The position numbers and the translations under genes were made by a program. A model generated the notes under the pieces. That model was not told where the DNA came from. It did no database searches and was given only the letters and a program-made list of their open reading frames with translations. This document shows positions 25,240-37,825 of a stretch of 64,000 bases of DNA, piece by piece. Origin of the DNA: Bettongia penicillata ogilbyi (Eukaryota; Chordata; Mammalia; Diprotodontia; Potoroidae). Within the stretch, counting starts at the first letter, position 1. Every line of letters begins with the position of its first letter. The stretch spans positions 15,786,718-15,850,717 of the forward strand of contig JAJHZJ010000014.1 in the NCBI GenBank assembly GCA_023548195.1, read 5' to 3'.

Positions 25240-25745
25240 AAGTCAATATGTGGCCTACAGGGATCTGTTTCTATTTATATTTGACATCACTGTATAAGAT
25301 CATAAAATCCTCACAAATGCAGAAGAGATGCTAAAAATATCCTTCATAAATCACAATGCATTAATATTATTTTAATTCTTAGAATTAAAAACTAGAGACC
25401 AAATAATAATCCAAAAAGAATTGGTGATAAAAAGAAAGAAATTGTAGGAACAATAGAAAATGGCATCAAAGAAAATGACAATAAGGTAAATGACAACAAT
25501 AAGATAATATGCCAAAATTTAAGGGATACAGCTAAAGCAATAAAATGTGAATAGGGCATGCAATTTAAAATTATTGAACTGATGAAGGAGCTTTTGAAAT
25601 ATACACACATATTAAGTAAAAATAGATGAGTCTTTCAAAAGATAAGAAAACTAGATTGTTCATAGCAAAAAAAAGGTGAAGAATTAAAAATAATTGGAAA
25701 ATAAGAGAAATTTTTTTTTCAAATTTCATGCCAAGAAAACTTAGT
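25240..25745 (+). mobile_element. L1 ORF2 fragment, old
   Basis: 'aatgacaataaggtaaatgac' to 'gggatacagctaaagcaata' (about 25470-25545) matches the L1 ORF2 text at 46930-46985. Broken in all frames. Confidence 0.55.
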
Positions 25746-25929
25746 GGTGTAATCATTACCTGCCTCCCTCAGTGGAACTTTCTATAGTCAATGATACTCT
25801 GCTTGGACTCATTCCTCAATAATAAGCAAATTCTCATTCATTTATTTTTCTCATCCGAACATCTAGCTATGACTGTACAAACAAATATTAATTCCAATCC
25901 CCCATTCATACCCCTTTAACCCTATGCCC

Positions 25930-26510
25930 CCCAAAGTCCCACTGTACTCTCTGTTAACCTTGTTTTCACTTTGAATGTTTTCCTTTCTCACTCCCTACAT
26001 CTTCTGGCTTTCACTGAGACCTGGATTCCTCCTATTGACTACCTTTTCCAATACTGACTGTACTTCAATTCATGTTTTCCTTCTTTGGTCATGGTGGGAA
26101 ATCAGATTATTCCTTGCTCCCCAATGCCACTTCTACACTGTTAGGAATAGGACTTGACTTAGGCCATTCTGCTAAAGGTTTAGGTTCAATATTGGAACAA
26201 AATGAGATTCTCTCAAGCAATCTCTTCCTACCTCAGACTTTAGAACTCCTAAAATTTGTTCAAGTCTCAGTTCAGGAGCCACCTCCCATTCAATGCCTTT
26301 TCTGTTCCTACAGATTCCCTCTCAAACCCCAGTTGTCAGTACTATTCTAATGAAATTTCTTTCTATTTACTTATTTGAGTATGTAACATATACATACAAT
26401 CCCATGCCCAATGATACAAGCTGGAATTGTTTCGTTTTTGCCTATGAATCCTCAGTATCTGGAATAAAGAGCTTTCCATATAATAAATGCTTATTACATG
26501 GTGAATTAAA
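25930..26510 (+). mobile_element. L2 LINE, endonuclease piece joined to 3' end
   Basis: 'ggctttcactgagacctggat' (about 26006) encodes FTETWI, the L2 endonuclease signature around TETW. The sequence then jumps to the 3' end with 'caagtctcagttcaggagcc' and 'ataataaatgcttattacat' (26479-26498). The middle of ORF2 is missing. Confidence 0.6.
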
Positions 26511-26514
26511 GTAA

Positions 26515-27813
26515 GTCAAGTACTAAACTAGCTGAAAAGGGAAGGTGTACAATATGGACAACGGTAATGTAGTGACAAAGATCAAGATAGTAACATCTGT
26601 TTAACAAGCATCCTTAATTAGGCTCACATTGCTAGATGTTGAGGGCAGGGACAGAGCAGAGAAGCAAGAACTCAGTAAAAAAAAATGCCTCTTAGTAGCC
26701 AAAATATGTAAGATCATTAGAAGCCATTTTGTGCTGACTGAAAAAAAAAGGTCCTCAAAATCTAGTAACATGACCCTTCAAGGTTGATACAGTTCCTATC
26801 CCACAAAGACAAAATATTACCTTCCACTTGCCCTGGAAGAGTACTATTAAGTGAGGTAGGATGTGTATGAAGGCACGCAGATAATTGCAGAAGTCAGTAA
26901 GCAATTTGCAAGAGAAATAGATGAATGAATGGAGACTAAAGCAAAGGAATAAAATAGAAGACTGGCATGTTCATACTAAGCAGTCAGCAGAACTCCACGT
27001 TGACACAGCCACCCAAGCAGAAGAAGGTCTAGGGTGATCTGATCTTTGCTAAACAGTCCTTTTCAAAGAACTGATATAGTGGGCTTATTTTGTTTCTTGT
27101 TTAACCTCTTCCTTCTCTCTCCATGTCCTGGAGGGCTTATATTAACTCCAAATAAGTTTTTTTTTCAATATTTCTAAGTGAGATGACAGCTTAAGATAAA
27201 ATTTTAATTAATCAGAACTGATCTGGATTTCTGTATTTAATTATTGTGATCAAAAGAAGGGCACTGATGCCAAGGTATGTGGACAAAGGAAAAAGATATG
27301 ACACATCTGTCAGAATTGTTGAAGTCACACTGACTGGGAGGTCTAGTGGAAAATGAGAAAGAACCTAAGTGATTTTTAATATTACATAACTCACTGAAAA
27401 GCTGAGAAAAGTTCAAGCTAGGTGAATCTGGATCAATGTCTCTAGACCAAACTGAAGACATCTTAAGTGAAGGAAAAGAGAAAAGTCAGACCCCTGGGAA
27501 TAGCTAAACAGAAGAATTGAAAAGAGGTAGTTCCACCTGTGTGAGTCCCATGTAAGAGGGAGTAGTAAGTTTTCCCAGTAAAGTACCCTTCAACACCCTA
27601 CAACCGTTCCATAAATACTAAAATCCAAACAATACATTTGACCCTGAATAGGAACCAACACTCCTATACTGGCAAACTTTTAACAAGTTTAGTTATACGG
27701 TTTATGCATATAAATTACAAGCCGCAACCTAAAGCCAGGAATGGTGAAAGCAGTAAGAAGCAATTGCTGACAGTGAGGCAAAAGTCATAAAATTTCAAAG
27801 CAGCCAAGAAAAT
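26515..27813. other. Single-copy-looking intronic sequence
   Basis: About 1.3 kb with no repeat family or exon that I can recognise. A 74-codon minus-strand frame at 27461-27237 resembles nothing known to me. Confidence 0.5.
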
Positions 27814-27830
27814 AAAAAAATCAGATGACT

Positions 27831-28596
27831 AGAGATGGAATACTAATTCATTGCTGGTAGAGCTGTGAGCTGATCCAACCATTCTGGAGGTCAATTTGGA
27901 ACTATACCCAAAGTGCTATAAAAATGTGCATACCCTTCGACCCAGCAATACAGCTTCTAGGGCAGTATTCCAAAGAGATCATACAAATGGGAAAAGGACC
28001 CAGATGTACAAAGTATTTATAGCAGCTCTTTTTGTGGTGGCCAAGAGCTGGAAATAGAGGGGATGTCCATCAGCTGGGGAATCGCCGAACAAGCTGTGGT
28101 ATATGAATGTAATGGAATACTATTGTGCTATAAGAAATGATGATAGGAAGACTTCAGAAAAACCTGGAAATACTTAGATGAACTGATGCTGAGTGAAGTG
28201 AGCAGAACTAGGAGAATATTATACATAGTAATAGCCACAAGGTGTAAGGACTATTTCTGATAAACTTGGCCCTTGACAGCAATGCAACTACCTAAAACAT
28301 TTCTAAAGGACTCATGATGCAAAATTCCATCCACATCCAGAGAAAGTACTGTGGAGCTGAATGCAGAATGAAGCCAACTATTTTCTCTTTTGTTATGTTT
28401 TGTTTTTCTCATGCTTTTCTCCTATTCATTTTAATTCTTCTATGAAACATGACTAAGGTGAAAATGTATTTAATAGGAATGTATGTATAGAGCTACATAA
28501 GATCACATGCCATCCTGGAGAGGGAAGGGAGAAAATTTGGAACTTATGGAAATGATTGCTGAAATATGAAAACAGATAAATTAATAAAGTTGGGGG
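27831..28596 (+). mobile_element. L1 3' end, 5'-truncated, with target-site duplication
   Basis: Clean marsupial L1 3' end from 'ggtcaatttggaactatacc' through 'cacatccagagaaagtactg' to 'gaaatgattgctgaaatatg'. A 17-base duplication with one mismatch flanks it: 27814-27830 and 28597-28613, both of the form AAAAAAATCA(G/A)ATGACT. About 766 bases remain. Confidence 0.85.
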
Positions 28597-28689
28597 AAAA
28601 AAATCAAATGACTATTCTAGTCAACAGGTATCACTTCATTTTTTTTTTCAGACTGTCAACTCCTAATAGGGAAAGTTCCACTAGCAATA

Positions 28690-28805
28690 CATATCATCAC
28701 AGTCTCCTCAATTTATAATCTCTTGGGGCACTGAGAGATTAAGTCACTTGCCCAGGGTGACAATACAGAAACAAGATTTGAACTCAGTTTCTCCAGACTC
28801 TCAGG
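28690..28805 (+). mobile_element. MIR-type SINE fragment
   Basis: 'gagattaagtcacttgccca' followed by 'gggtgacaatacagaaacaa' and 'gatttgaactcagtttctcc' is the MIR core and 3' part. The tRNA-like head is missing. Confidence 0.6.
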
Positions 28806-29194
28806 TAAACTTTCGATTCACTGTTTCTCTGTACTGTCTGTCTGGTAACAGTCATCACTATACTACAATAAAAAATTTTTTAAATGAATATCAATTATTA
28901 CAGTATGTAACACTAAAAATCACAAGTCATAAAAGATTAGATTTATGTTATATGAGAAAGGTAGAGTATATGACACATTTCAGAAAACTCCAACCCAAAG
29001 GATTTAATTTTTTAAAAAGTCTTTCACCAGCACCATTATTTCTGCAATAGCACTAGAAAACAATTTCCCAAAGTTTATTTAGGTGAGTGTTTTTCAAACT
29101 GTATTTCACAGAACTCTTTCGGTTCTCCAGGAATGTGCATACAAGAAAAAATTCTAGTGCTAGTGATATTTTTCTTCAGAACTCAAGCATTCCT

Positions 29195-29345
29195 AGCATC
29201 ACTGATCTAGAGCTGGAAGGAACCACAAAGACCAACTCTCTCATTTTATAGACAAGGAAACTGATGTCAAGGAGATTAAGAATTCACAATTACAAGGCAT
29301 CAGAGGTGAGATTTAAACTGAAATCCAGAGTAGTCAGTATTTTGT
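29195..29345 (+). mobile_element. CORE-SINE / MIR-type element
   Basis: 'gatctagagctggaaggaac', 'ctctctcattttatagacaa' and 'ggaaactgatgtcaaggaga' run in the order of the same family at 6206-6418. Confidence 0.6.
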
Positions 29346-29524
29346 TGCCCTTATTTCTCAAAATGCTCACTATAAGAATGAATTTTTAGCATGAAAATGA
29401 TGATTCCATTTTACTCTAAAATTTTCCTGATCTTTCTTCATATTGATAATATCACATCCCCAAACTAGCATTTATAGGTTCCATTAATAATATTTCAAGT
29501 CCAAAAGTGTTCCAAGGCTAAATG

Positions 29525-29645
29525 AATAAGTATTTCCTACATGTGAGACATTATACTGAGCACTAAGGATACAAATAAAAAGCTCCTGCCCTCAAGAAGC
29601 TAACATTCAAATAAGTAGAGCCAGTACCTATGAGAATAGTAGCCA
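29525..29645 (-). mobile_element. L2 LINE tail, antisense
   Basis: 'attatactgagcactaagga' and 'tcctgccctcaagaagctaa' are the complement of the L2 terminus. The flanking 29646-30070 shows no clear repeat. Confidence 0.5.
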
Positions 29646-30069
29646 GGGAAATGCTTGGTCTAGGAAATCTCAAGGGAAACAAATGGATCCATAGGACAAT
29701 TGACTGATGTGCTTTTTGTAGAAGCAACAGTAGTGCTGATTTGACTGCTGTTTCCAGAGCAAGAGGTGGAAGGAAGAAGGACAATGGAAGGGGAATATAC
29801 ATGTACAGATGGCAAGAAGATGGGTGGGGTGGAAGATGGAATAGGATGTGAAACATGATGTGGTCACAGGCAAGCTAGACTTAGTAAGTTATACTAATTT
29901 CTGCTCGCTCACTAATGAGGACAATTCAGCTCTATGGCAGGAGTACTCATGAGTTAATTAACTACCCCAAGGAATGTTACTGTGGATATATGTTCATCTG
30001 AAGACAGATACCCAAAATTAGAATATGGGAAATATTGAAAAACTTTTTTATCTTAATAACAATTTTTTT

Positions 30070-30201
30070 ATCTTAATAACAAATAGTTAACAAATATTTA
30101 CTAAATGCAAGTTGTTATGCTATGCAATGGTAATACAAAAAAGTCATGAGAAATGTTTCCCACTCTCATGGAGCTGATACCCTATCTGAGTAAACAAGAC
30201 G

Positions 30202-30279
<78 letters not shown>

Positions 30280-30600
30280 CGTATATGTATATGTGACAGC
30301 AAGCAGCACAGACAGTAAGCTGCTATAAAAAGTACAGTAGAGGGGTAAGAATACTCACAGTTAATATTAACAAGCAGAACTTCAAAGAAAGATTTGTTGT
30401 GGCTTGATGTTGGCCTTAAAGGAAGATTAAAACTTATATAAGTCAGACACAGAAAGAGAGTAATATTCCAGGCAGGAGAGAAGGATGATGAGCAGCATTT
30501 ACTTAGAAAGTCACTGGAAATAAGGTTGAAAAAATGGTATGGTTCAACAGGAGCAAGGGTTCTGAAGAACAATTTGAAAGTTTCAGACTTATCTTTAAAA
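30070..30600 (-). mobile_element. L2 LINE relic, antisense, split by a microsatellite
   Basis: Left part: 'caaatatttactaaatgcaa' and 'ctcatggagctgataccc' (L2 3' end, antisense). Right part: 'aatattccaggcaggagaga' (about 30464) continues the same antisense L2 order. The hexamer repeat at 30203-30294 sits where the L2 has a TATATAC string. Confidence 0.5.
30203..30294. repeat. (GTATAT)n hexamer microsatellite
   Basis: About 15 copies of GTATAT with one variant unit (GTATAC near 30280). In reverse it encodes an open HIHIHI run that is not a gene. Confidence 0.95.
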
Positions 30601-30604
30601 CAAA

Positions 30605-31925
30605 AAAAAAAGGCTTTTATTGATAATCTGATTCTTACACATTATCATTATCCTAAGTATCCTATCCCTTCTCCATCCCAGAGAACCACCCCATATAACA
30701 GATGGTATTTTTTTTAAGAGTATTGATCAATACATTGAAAGAGTCTAAAAAACACTGTGTAATACCTGTGGACTTACCTAGTCGATGAGGGGATGAATTA
30801 GGAATGAACTTCCCCATCTCTTCAAAAGAATTCTGCTGAATCTTTATAATTTTGTCATGTTTACTTTTGATTTTGGGAAGGGGGTATAGTTAAGTTTTAT
30901 GCATTAATATTGTAATAGTTACTGTGTATATTGTCTTCTTGGCCCCCTTACTTCACTGCATCAGTTGATATAAATCTATGCCTCTGCACTTATCACACAC
31001 ATCATTTCCTACAGCACAATAATATTTCATTACATTAATGTATCACATACTTTGTTTAGCCACTCACCAACTAATTAGTATCTAATTTGGTTCCCAGTTT
31101 TCACCTATTAGAAAAAAACTCTTATAAATATTTTTGAGTACATGAAAATTTTTATTTTATAAATGGCTTCCTTGGGGTACATGCCTAGCAATACAATTTC
31201 TGGTTCAAAGAGTATGGACATTTTGTTCATTTTATTTGCATAATTCCAAATTGCTTTAAAAAATGGTGGCACCATTTCACAACTACAGCAACAAAGAATT
31301 ACTGTCCTTATCATTCCACAATCCCTGCAACATTGTTGTCATTTTTGCCCAATCTCAGGGTGAGGTAAAATCTCAGGGTTGTTTTGATTTGCATTTCTCT
31401 TAATCTTTAAACTACTTACTATTAGGAAATGACTAAGTCATAAATACCTCTATTGTTCACATGTCTAGGATAACAAATCTTTAACCAGGAAAAATTTGAT
31501 ACAAAATGTTTTGGGTCTTTTCCCATTCAACAACTTCACTTCTTCCCTTAGGCACATTATTTTATCTATACAGAATCTTTTCAAATTCAAGTAATCAATG
31601 TATATGATCTGTTTTTCTTTTAGTTTTGTAATAGTATAATCTTTAATGTGAAGATTGTATAACTATGTAGAATATATATGGAGCATGTAAGTTGTTTGTC
31701 TAAGCCTAATTCTTCCAGAAAGCTGTTCAGTTTTCCCATGAATTTTTATAAAATGAGTAGTTTTTTTCCTAGGTAAGTTTTATTTTCCACTTTATAAAAA
31801 ACTGGGTTGAGTTCTATTATATCTGATTCTCCGGTCTCTACTCTATTCCACTGATCTATTTTTAAAGCCAATACCAGATGGTTTTGATAACCATGCCTTT
31901 ATAATGTTGAGTGAAGCCTGGACCA
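30605..31925 (-). mobile_element. Old L1, ORF2 C-terminal part and 3' end, antisense
   Basis: T-rich antisense L1 order: 'atttcctacagcacaataat', 'aatttctggttcaaagagta', 'gcataattccaaattgcttt', 'gttgttttgatttgcatttc', 'attccactgatctatttttaaagcc' (shortened here) and 'gatggttttgataaccatgc'. Many stops; it is older than the L1 at 17575-19460. Confidence 0.65.
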
Positions 31926-31929
31926 CTCC

Positions 31930-34900
31930 TCAACCATTCCCCAGAGATAAAAAGGAACAATTGATTTTAAAAACTAAGAGCAAGAGAGAAAAAAACTAGC
32001 AAAAGAAACGAGAGCTATGCAAGATAATTATGAAAATTAAGTGATGTAAAAGAGTTACAAAAAACAATGAAGAAAAGAACCACTTAAAAATAAGGAATTT
32101 TCCAAAAGGCTGAACAGCTTACAAGACCCTCACTGAAAAAAATAAATCTTTAAAAATTAGAACTTGCTAAGTAGAAGTTAATGATTCCGAGACATAAAAA
32201 TAAATGAAATGGATGTATATCTACAATAATATAAATAACCCAGATTAACAGAAAAGAAATAAAATACTTACATATCCCCATTTTAGAAAAAGAAATTCAA
32301 CAAACCATCAATGAATTTCCTAAGAAAAAAATCCCCAGGGACAAATGGATTCACAAGCAAATTCTGTCAAACATCTAAAGAACAATCAATTCCATTATTA
32401 TATAAATTACTTGGAAAAACAGGTAAAGGGGTATGACGAAATTCCTTTTATCACACAAATACTGTGATGATACTTAAACCAAGAAGAACTAAAACAGAAA
32501 AAAATTGTTGACCACTTTCCCTAAAGAATATTGATGTAAAAAAATGTAATGAAATATTAGCAAGGAGATTACAGCAATTTAACAGCAAGATCATACACTA
32601 TGACCAGGTGGGATTTATACCAAGTATGTAGGGCTAGTTCAATATTAGGAAAGCTATCAGTGTAATTGACTATATAGATAACAAAACCAAGAAATCATTT
32701 CATTATCTCAATAGAAGCAGAAAGCCTTTGAAAAAATAACGTTCATTCCTATTACAAAAAAATACCACTGGAGAGTATAGGGATTAAATTAAAAGGATAA
32801 GTAACATTTATCTAAAACCATCAACAAGCATTGTCTGTAATAGGGACGAACTAGAAGTCTTTCCAATACAAGTCAGGGTTGCAAGGAAACCCATTATCCC
32901 CTCTATGTTTCAATATTGTACTAGAAATGCTAGCTACAGCAATAAAAGAAAAAGAAATCGAAGGAATTAGAACAGGTAATGAGGAAACAAAACTCTCTGC
33001 AGATGATATAACAGTATACTTAAGAGAATCCTAAAGAACCAACTAAAAAACTGTTTGAAATAACTAACAACTTTAGCAAAGTTGCAGGATAAAAAATAAA
33101 CCCACATAAATCATCAGCATTTCTATATATTACCAACAAAGCCCAGCAGCAAGAAAGAGAAATTCTCTTAAATTTATATAAATATATAATCGAATATATA
33201 TGAATATATTTTATATATTTATATAATACATTATAATATATATAATTTATATAAATAACTGTAAACAATGCATATTACATGGGAATCTACCTGCCAAGAC
33301 AAATCCAGTAACTATTACAAACACAATTACAAGACACTTCACACAAATAAAGTCAGATCTAAACAACTGGAAAAAATATTAAATGCTCATGGCTGAGCCA
33401 GTATAATAAAATAATTACAATTCTACCTAAATTAATCCATTCATTCAATGAATACCAATCAATGACCCAAAAATTATTTTACAGAGCTAGAAAAAATAGT
33501 AACAAAATTCATCTGGAAGAAGAAAAGCTCAAGGATATCAAGAGAATCAATGAAAAAAACAAAAGTGAAGCAAGATGGTCTAGCTTTTCCAGATCTCAAA
33601 CTGTATTATAATACAGTAATTATTGAAACAATTTGTTAACTGGCTAAAAAACAGTGGTGGATCCATGGAATAGATTACATACATATTACACTAATTTAGT
33701 ATATACTAAACTCAAAAGATCCAAGCTTTTGGAAGAAAAACTCATTATTTTGCAAAAACTACTGGGAAAACTGGAAAAAGTATGGCAGAAACTAGGTGTA
33801 GATTAACATTTCATTCCGCACACTAAGATAAGGTCAAAATGGGTACATGATTTACATATAAAGAGTGATACCATAAGCAAATTAAGAGAACATGTAATAG
33901 TTTATTCATCAGTTAGAACCAAGAAAATGTAGAGTATTATAAAATGCAAGATAAATAATTTCGATTAAATTAAAAAGGTTTTGCACAAACAAAGCCAATG
34001 CAACCAAAATTAAAAGAAATGGAGAAAATTTGGGAGAAATTTTTGCAAGAAGTATCTCTGATGAAGGCCCCATTTCTCAAATATATAGAGAACCAAGTCA
34101 AATTTATAAGAATGCAAGTAATGGTCAAAGAAAATGAACAGGAAGTTTTGAAACAAAGAAATCAAAGCTATATAATCATGTGAAAAATGCTCTAAATTAC
34201 TGATTAGAGAAATGCAAATTAAAACAACCCCGAGGTACCATCTCACACCTATCAGATTAGCTAATACAACCACAAAATAAAATGATAAATGTTGGAAGAG
34301 ATGTGGGAAAATTGGGTCACTAATGCACAGTTGGTAGAGTTGTGAACTGGTCTAACCAGTTTAGAAAGCAATTTGGAACTATGCCTGAAGAGCTATGAAA
34401 CTGTGCATACCCTTTGATCCACCAATACCATTCCTAGGTATATATCCTAAAGAATTCCCAAAAATGGGAAAAGGACCTGTTTGTATAAAAATATTTATAC
34501 CAGCTCCTTTTGTGGTGGCTTAAGAACTGGAAATTGAGGGAAATAACTAAAAATGGTGTATGATCATGATGGAATATTACTGTGCTATAAAAAATAACAA
34601 GCAGAATGATTTCAGGAAAACCTGGACTTAAATAAACTGAAGCAAAGTGAAGTGAATAGAAGCAGGAGAACACTGTACACAGTAGCAGCAATATTGTATA
34701 ATGAAGAACTGTGAATGATTTAGTTATTCTCAGCAAATACAATAATGCAAGAAAATTCCAAATGACTCACGATGAAACATTTTCCACCTCCAGAAAAAGA
34801 ACTGATATTTTCTGAATACAGACTAAAGCATGCTATTTTTCACTTTCTTTCATTTAAAAAAAAATTTCAGTCTCCTTATACAAAATGACTAATATGGAAA

Positions 34901-35010
34901 TGTTTTACATATATAACCTATTTCTGATTGCATAACCTAACAAGAAGGGGAGATGGGAAAGAGAGAAGGATAGACTTTGGAACTCAAAACTTTAAAAAGA
35001 AAACAAACAT
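31930..35010 (+). mobile_element. L1, most of ORF2 and 3' end, degraded
   Basis: Starts in the ORF1/ORF2-like A-rich region and from about 32270 follows ORF2: 'aaatccccagggacaaatgg', 'gaccaggtgggatttatacc' (the VGFIP segment) and 'gcagatgatataacagtata' (33000-33019), where the ADD core of the RT motif is kept but the preceding Phe codon is lost. After an AT-rich block the C-terminal region and 3'UTR follow, ending near 'caaacattaaaaaaaattg'. Frameshifts are frequent. Confidence 0.75.
33168..33262. repeat. AT-only low-complexity block inside L1 ORF2
   Basis: About 95 bases of almost pure A and T with 'tatata' and 'aatatat' runs and only two G. It replaces or expands ORF2 coding sequence just after the 'gaaagagaaattc' segment. 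Confidence 0.8.
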
Positions 35011-35199
35011 TAAAAAAAATTGTTTTAGAATGAAATATAGGAAAAATAAAACATACAAAAGAGATATTAAGAAAAAAAATCGACAGACTATAAAAAATAG
35101 AAATTGTAAAATATCCACACAAAAAAACTGACTTGAAAAAATATAACCATTTAAAGTATACAAACAAAAACAAATGCACTAAAAAAAGCAAAAGAATCA

Positions 35200-36041
35200 A
35201 TAGACCTTACTTTAGTGTGTTAATTTGTACACATTTTAAATCAGGGGTCAATATGATCTATAAAAAGACTAGAGACCTTTCCAGTAAGAACGGAAAGCAC
35301 AACAATGGTATCCATCATCACAACTACTGAATTACATCGAGAAATCAGCTAGAGTGGTAAGACAAGAAATAGAAATCAAAGGCATAAGTATAAGCAAAGA
35401 ATACAGTACTACAGCTTTTTGCTAATGTAATCTTCTATTTAGAGATTTTTAAGGAATCTACTAAAATTAATTGAAACTACTTTAGCAAAATGACATAAAA
35501 TAAATCCTTAGACTTTATTACCTTGTCCATATACTACAAATGAAACCTAGCAGAAAGAGAGAAATTCCATTTAAAGTAATTACAGAATATAAAATATCTA
35601 TCTACAAAATAGAAGAAGTTTTTGTAGATAGAAGCCTATCTACAAAAACATACATAGGAACTCCATGAATATAAGTACTAAACACTACTTACATTCTCAC
35701 AAAGACAGACCTAAAAATTAGAGAAATATTAATTGTTCATGGTTAGGATGTACCAATAAAAATGGAAACACCAAACAAATTAACGTATTTGGTGCCTCAC
35801 CAAAGAACTGCTTTCTATTTCAAAGAAAGATAATTTAAGAATCATTGGAATAACTAAAAACCATGAAGAAAAAAGGGCCGGACTCATATTTCAAGGAATC
35901 ACAAAGAAAAACTATACAGATATCTCAGGACAAAAGGACAAAGCAAAAATTGAACACTGTTCATCTCTGAAAAAGAAATTCCAAAACAAAAACTTGCAGA
36001 AATAGTATAGTCAAAATCCAGAATGCCTACATTAAGAAAAT
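35200..36041 (+). mobile_element. Old L1 pieces: ORF2 fragment, then ORF1 fragment
   Basis: 35480-35600 ('gcagaaagagagaaattcca', 'ttacagaatataaaatatct') is the post-RT region of ORF2. From about 35825, 'gataatttaagaatcattgg' matches the start of the ORF1 RNA-binding domain (compare 37313-37330). The order means two separate L1 copies. The ORF1 piece resumes at about 38985 after the HAL1. Confidence 0.55.
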
Positions 36042-36713
36042 ACAGGGGGGAGGGGCCAACATGGTGGAGTAGAAAGATTCACATATGCTACCTCCGAACA
36101 CACAGCCCATAAATTACCTGTAAAGAGGAACTCCCAACAAATACCGGAGCAGTAGAAGCCACACAACAACAGAGTGGAGGAGATTTCTGTTCCAGAGAGC
36201 CCTGAAAAACCAACACCAAAGGTTTGTTGCACACCGGACCTGGAGCAGAGCCCAGCCCTGCCTTCGCTGTGCGGCACCTAGAGGACCAGATCCGAGCAGG
36301 CTTCAGGGACAGAATCTACAGCGGCCGCACAGGTCCATCCACCCACAGAAGCCAAAGGTTAGTGAGAGAGCCAGTTTGACTCGCCAAGAGCGGAGCGGGG
36401 TGTCCCCATAACTCAGGCCCCCTCAGGAGGCAGGAGCAGAGGCAGCAGCAGGCAGGAGCTCCCAAAGCAAGGAGGGGCTTGGATCCATTCTTGAAGGTCT
36501 CCGCATAAACCCCCTGAGGGAACTGAGCCTTGTGAGGCATCCCTGCCCCCACCTGAGCAGCTGAACTTAATCTCACACTGAATAGCAGCCCTGCCCCCAC
36601 TGAAAGCCCTGAGGCTGGGAAGCAGCATTTGAATCTCAGACCCCAAGCACTAGCTGGGTGGATCTAGGCAGGGGTGGACAGGAATCTCAGAAGTCAAGTA
36701 ACTGGCTGGGAAA

Positions 36714-37825
36714 ATGCCCAGAAAAGGGGAAAAAAATAAGACCATAGAAGATTACTTTCTTGGTGAACAGATATCTCCTCCCATCATTTCAGATGAGGAA
36801 GAAAAATGCTAACCATCAGGGAAAGACATAGAAGTCAAGGCCTCTGTAACCCAAAAATCCAAAATAAATATTCAATGGGCTCAGGCCATGGAAGAGCTCA
36901 AAAAGGATTTTGAAAATCAAGTTAGACAGGTGGAGGAAAAACTGGGAAGAGAAATGAGAGAGATGCAAGAAAAACATGAAAAACGGGTCAATACCTTGGT
37001 AAAGGAGACCCAAAAAAATGCTGAAGAAAATAACACCTTGAAGACTAGGCTCACTCAATTGGCAAAAGAGGTTCAAAAAGCCAATGAGGAGAAGAATGTT
37101 TTCAAAAGCAGAATTAGCCAAATGGAAAAAGAGGTTCAAAAGCTCACTGAAGAGAATAGTTCTCTCAAAATTAGAATAGAACAGATGGAGTCTAATGACT
37201 TTACAAGAAACCAAGAAATCACCAAACAAAACCAAAAGAATGAAAAAATGGAAGAGGATGTGAAGTATCTCATGGGAAAAACAACTGACCGGGAAAATAG
37301 ATCCAGGAGAGACAATTTAAAAATTATGGGACTACCTGAAACTCATGATCAAAAAAAGAGCCTAGACATCAGCTTTCATGAAATTATCAAGGAAAACTGC
37401 CCTGAGATTCTAGAACCAGAGGGCAAAATAAGTATTGAAGGAATCCACAGATCACCGCCTGAAAGAGATCCAAAAAGAGAAACTCCTAGGAACATTGTGG
37501 CCAAATTCCAGAATTCCCAGCTCAAGGATAAAATCTTGCAAACAGCTAGAAAGAAACAATTCAAGTATTGTGGAAATAAAATCAGGATAATACAAGATCT
37601 AGCAGCTTCTACATTAAGGGATCGAAGGGCGTGGAATAGAATATTCCAGAAGTCAAAGGAACTAGGACTCAAACCAAGAATCACCTACCCAGCAAAACTG
37701 AGTATAATACTTCGGGGGGGGGGGGGGGGGGAGAATGGTCTTTCAATGAAATAGAGGACTTTCAAGCATTCTTGATGAAAAGACCAGAGCTGAAAAGAAA
37801 ATCTGACTTTCAAACACAAGAATGA
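36714..37825 (+). pseudogene. HAL1 ORF1 (L1 ORF1p-type RNA-binding protein), broken
   Basis: Starts at ATG 36714 (MPRKGEKNKTIEDYFLGEQI). A TAA at 36810-36812 interrupts it, and the long open part resumes in the same frame; its first ATG is 36888. From there about residues 1-105 form a coiled coil rich in E/K heptads. The RNA-recognition domain follows from DNLKIMGLPE, then a C-terminal domain with ETPRNIVAKF and PRITYPAKLS, both diagnostic for L1 ORF1p. An 18-base G run (37714-37731) shifts the frame, so the open part ends early at 37754; the expected last 30 codons continue in another frame to TGA 37823-37825. ORF1p normally coats L1 RNA as a trimer; this copy cannot make a full protein. Confidence 0.88.
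37714..37731 (+). repeat. 18-base poly-G run in HAL1 ORF1
   Basis: Eighteen consecutive G bases replace a short 'caggggaaaa'-like segment of other ORF1 copies (compare 43427 'cttcaaaggaataaatgg'). It causes the terminal frameshift. Length may also be a sequencing or assembly artefact. Confidence 0.9.

Noticed and set aside
30144..30572. Minus-strand frame of 142 codons with a long His-Ile run.
   Set aside because: The run is the GTATAT microsatellite and the rest is antisense L2 text.
36888..37754. 288-codon frame, the longest in the window, as a possible host coiled-coil gene.
   Set aside because: Its RNA-binding and C-terminal motifs are those of L1 ORF1p and it lies in a transposon with L1-type 5' and 3' UTRs.
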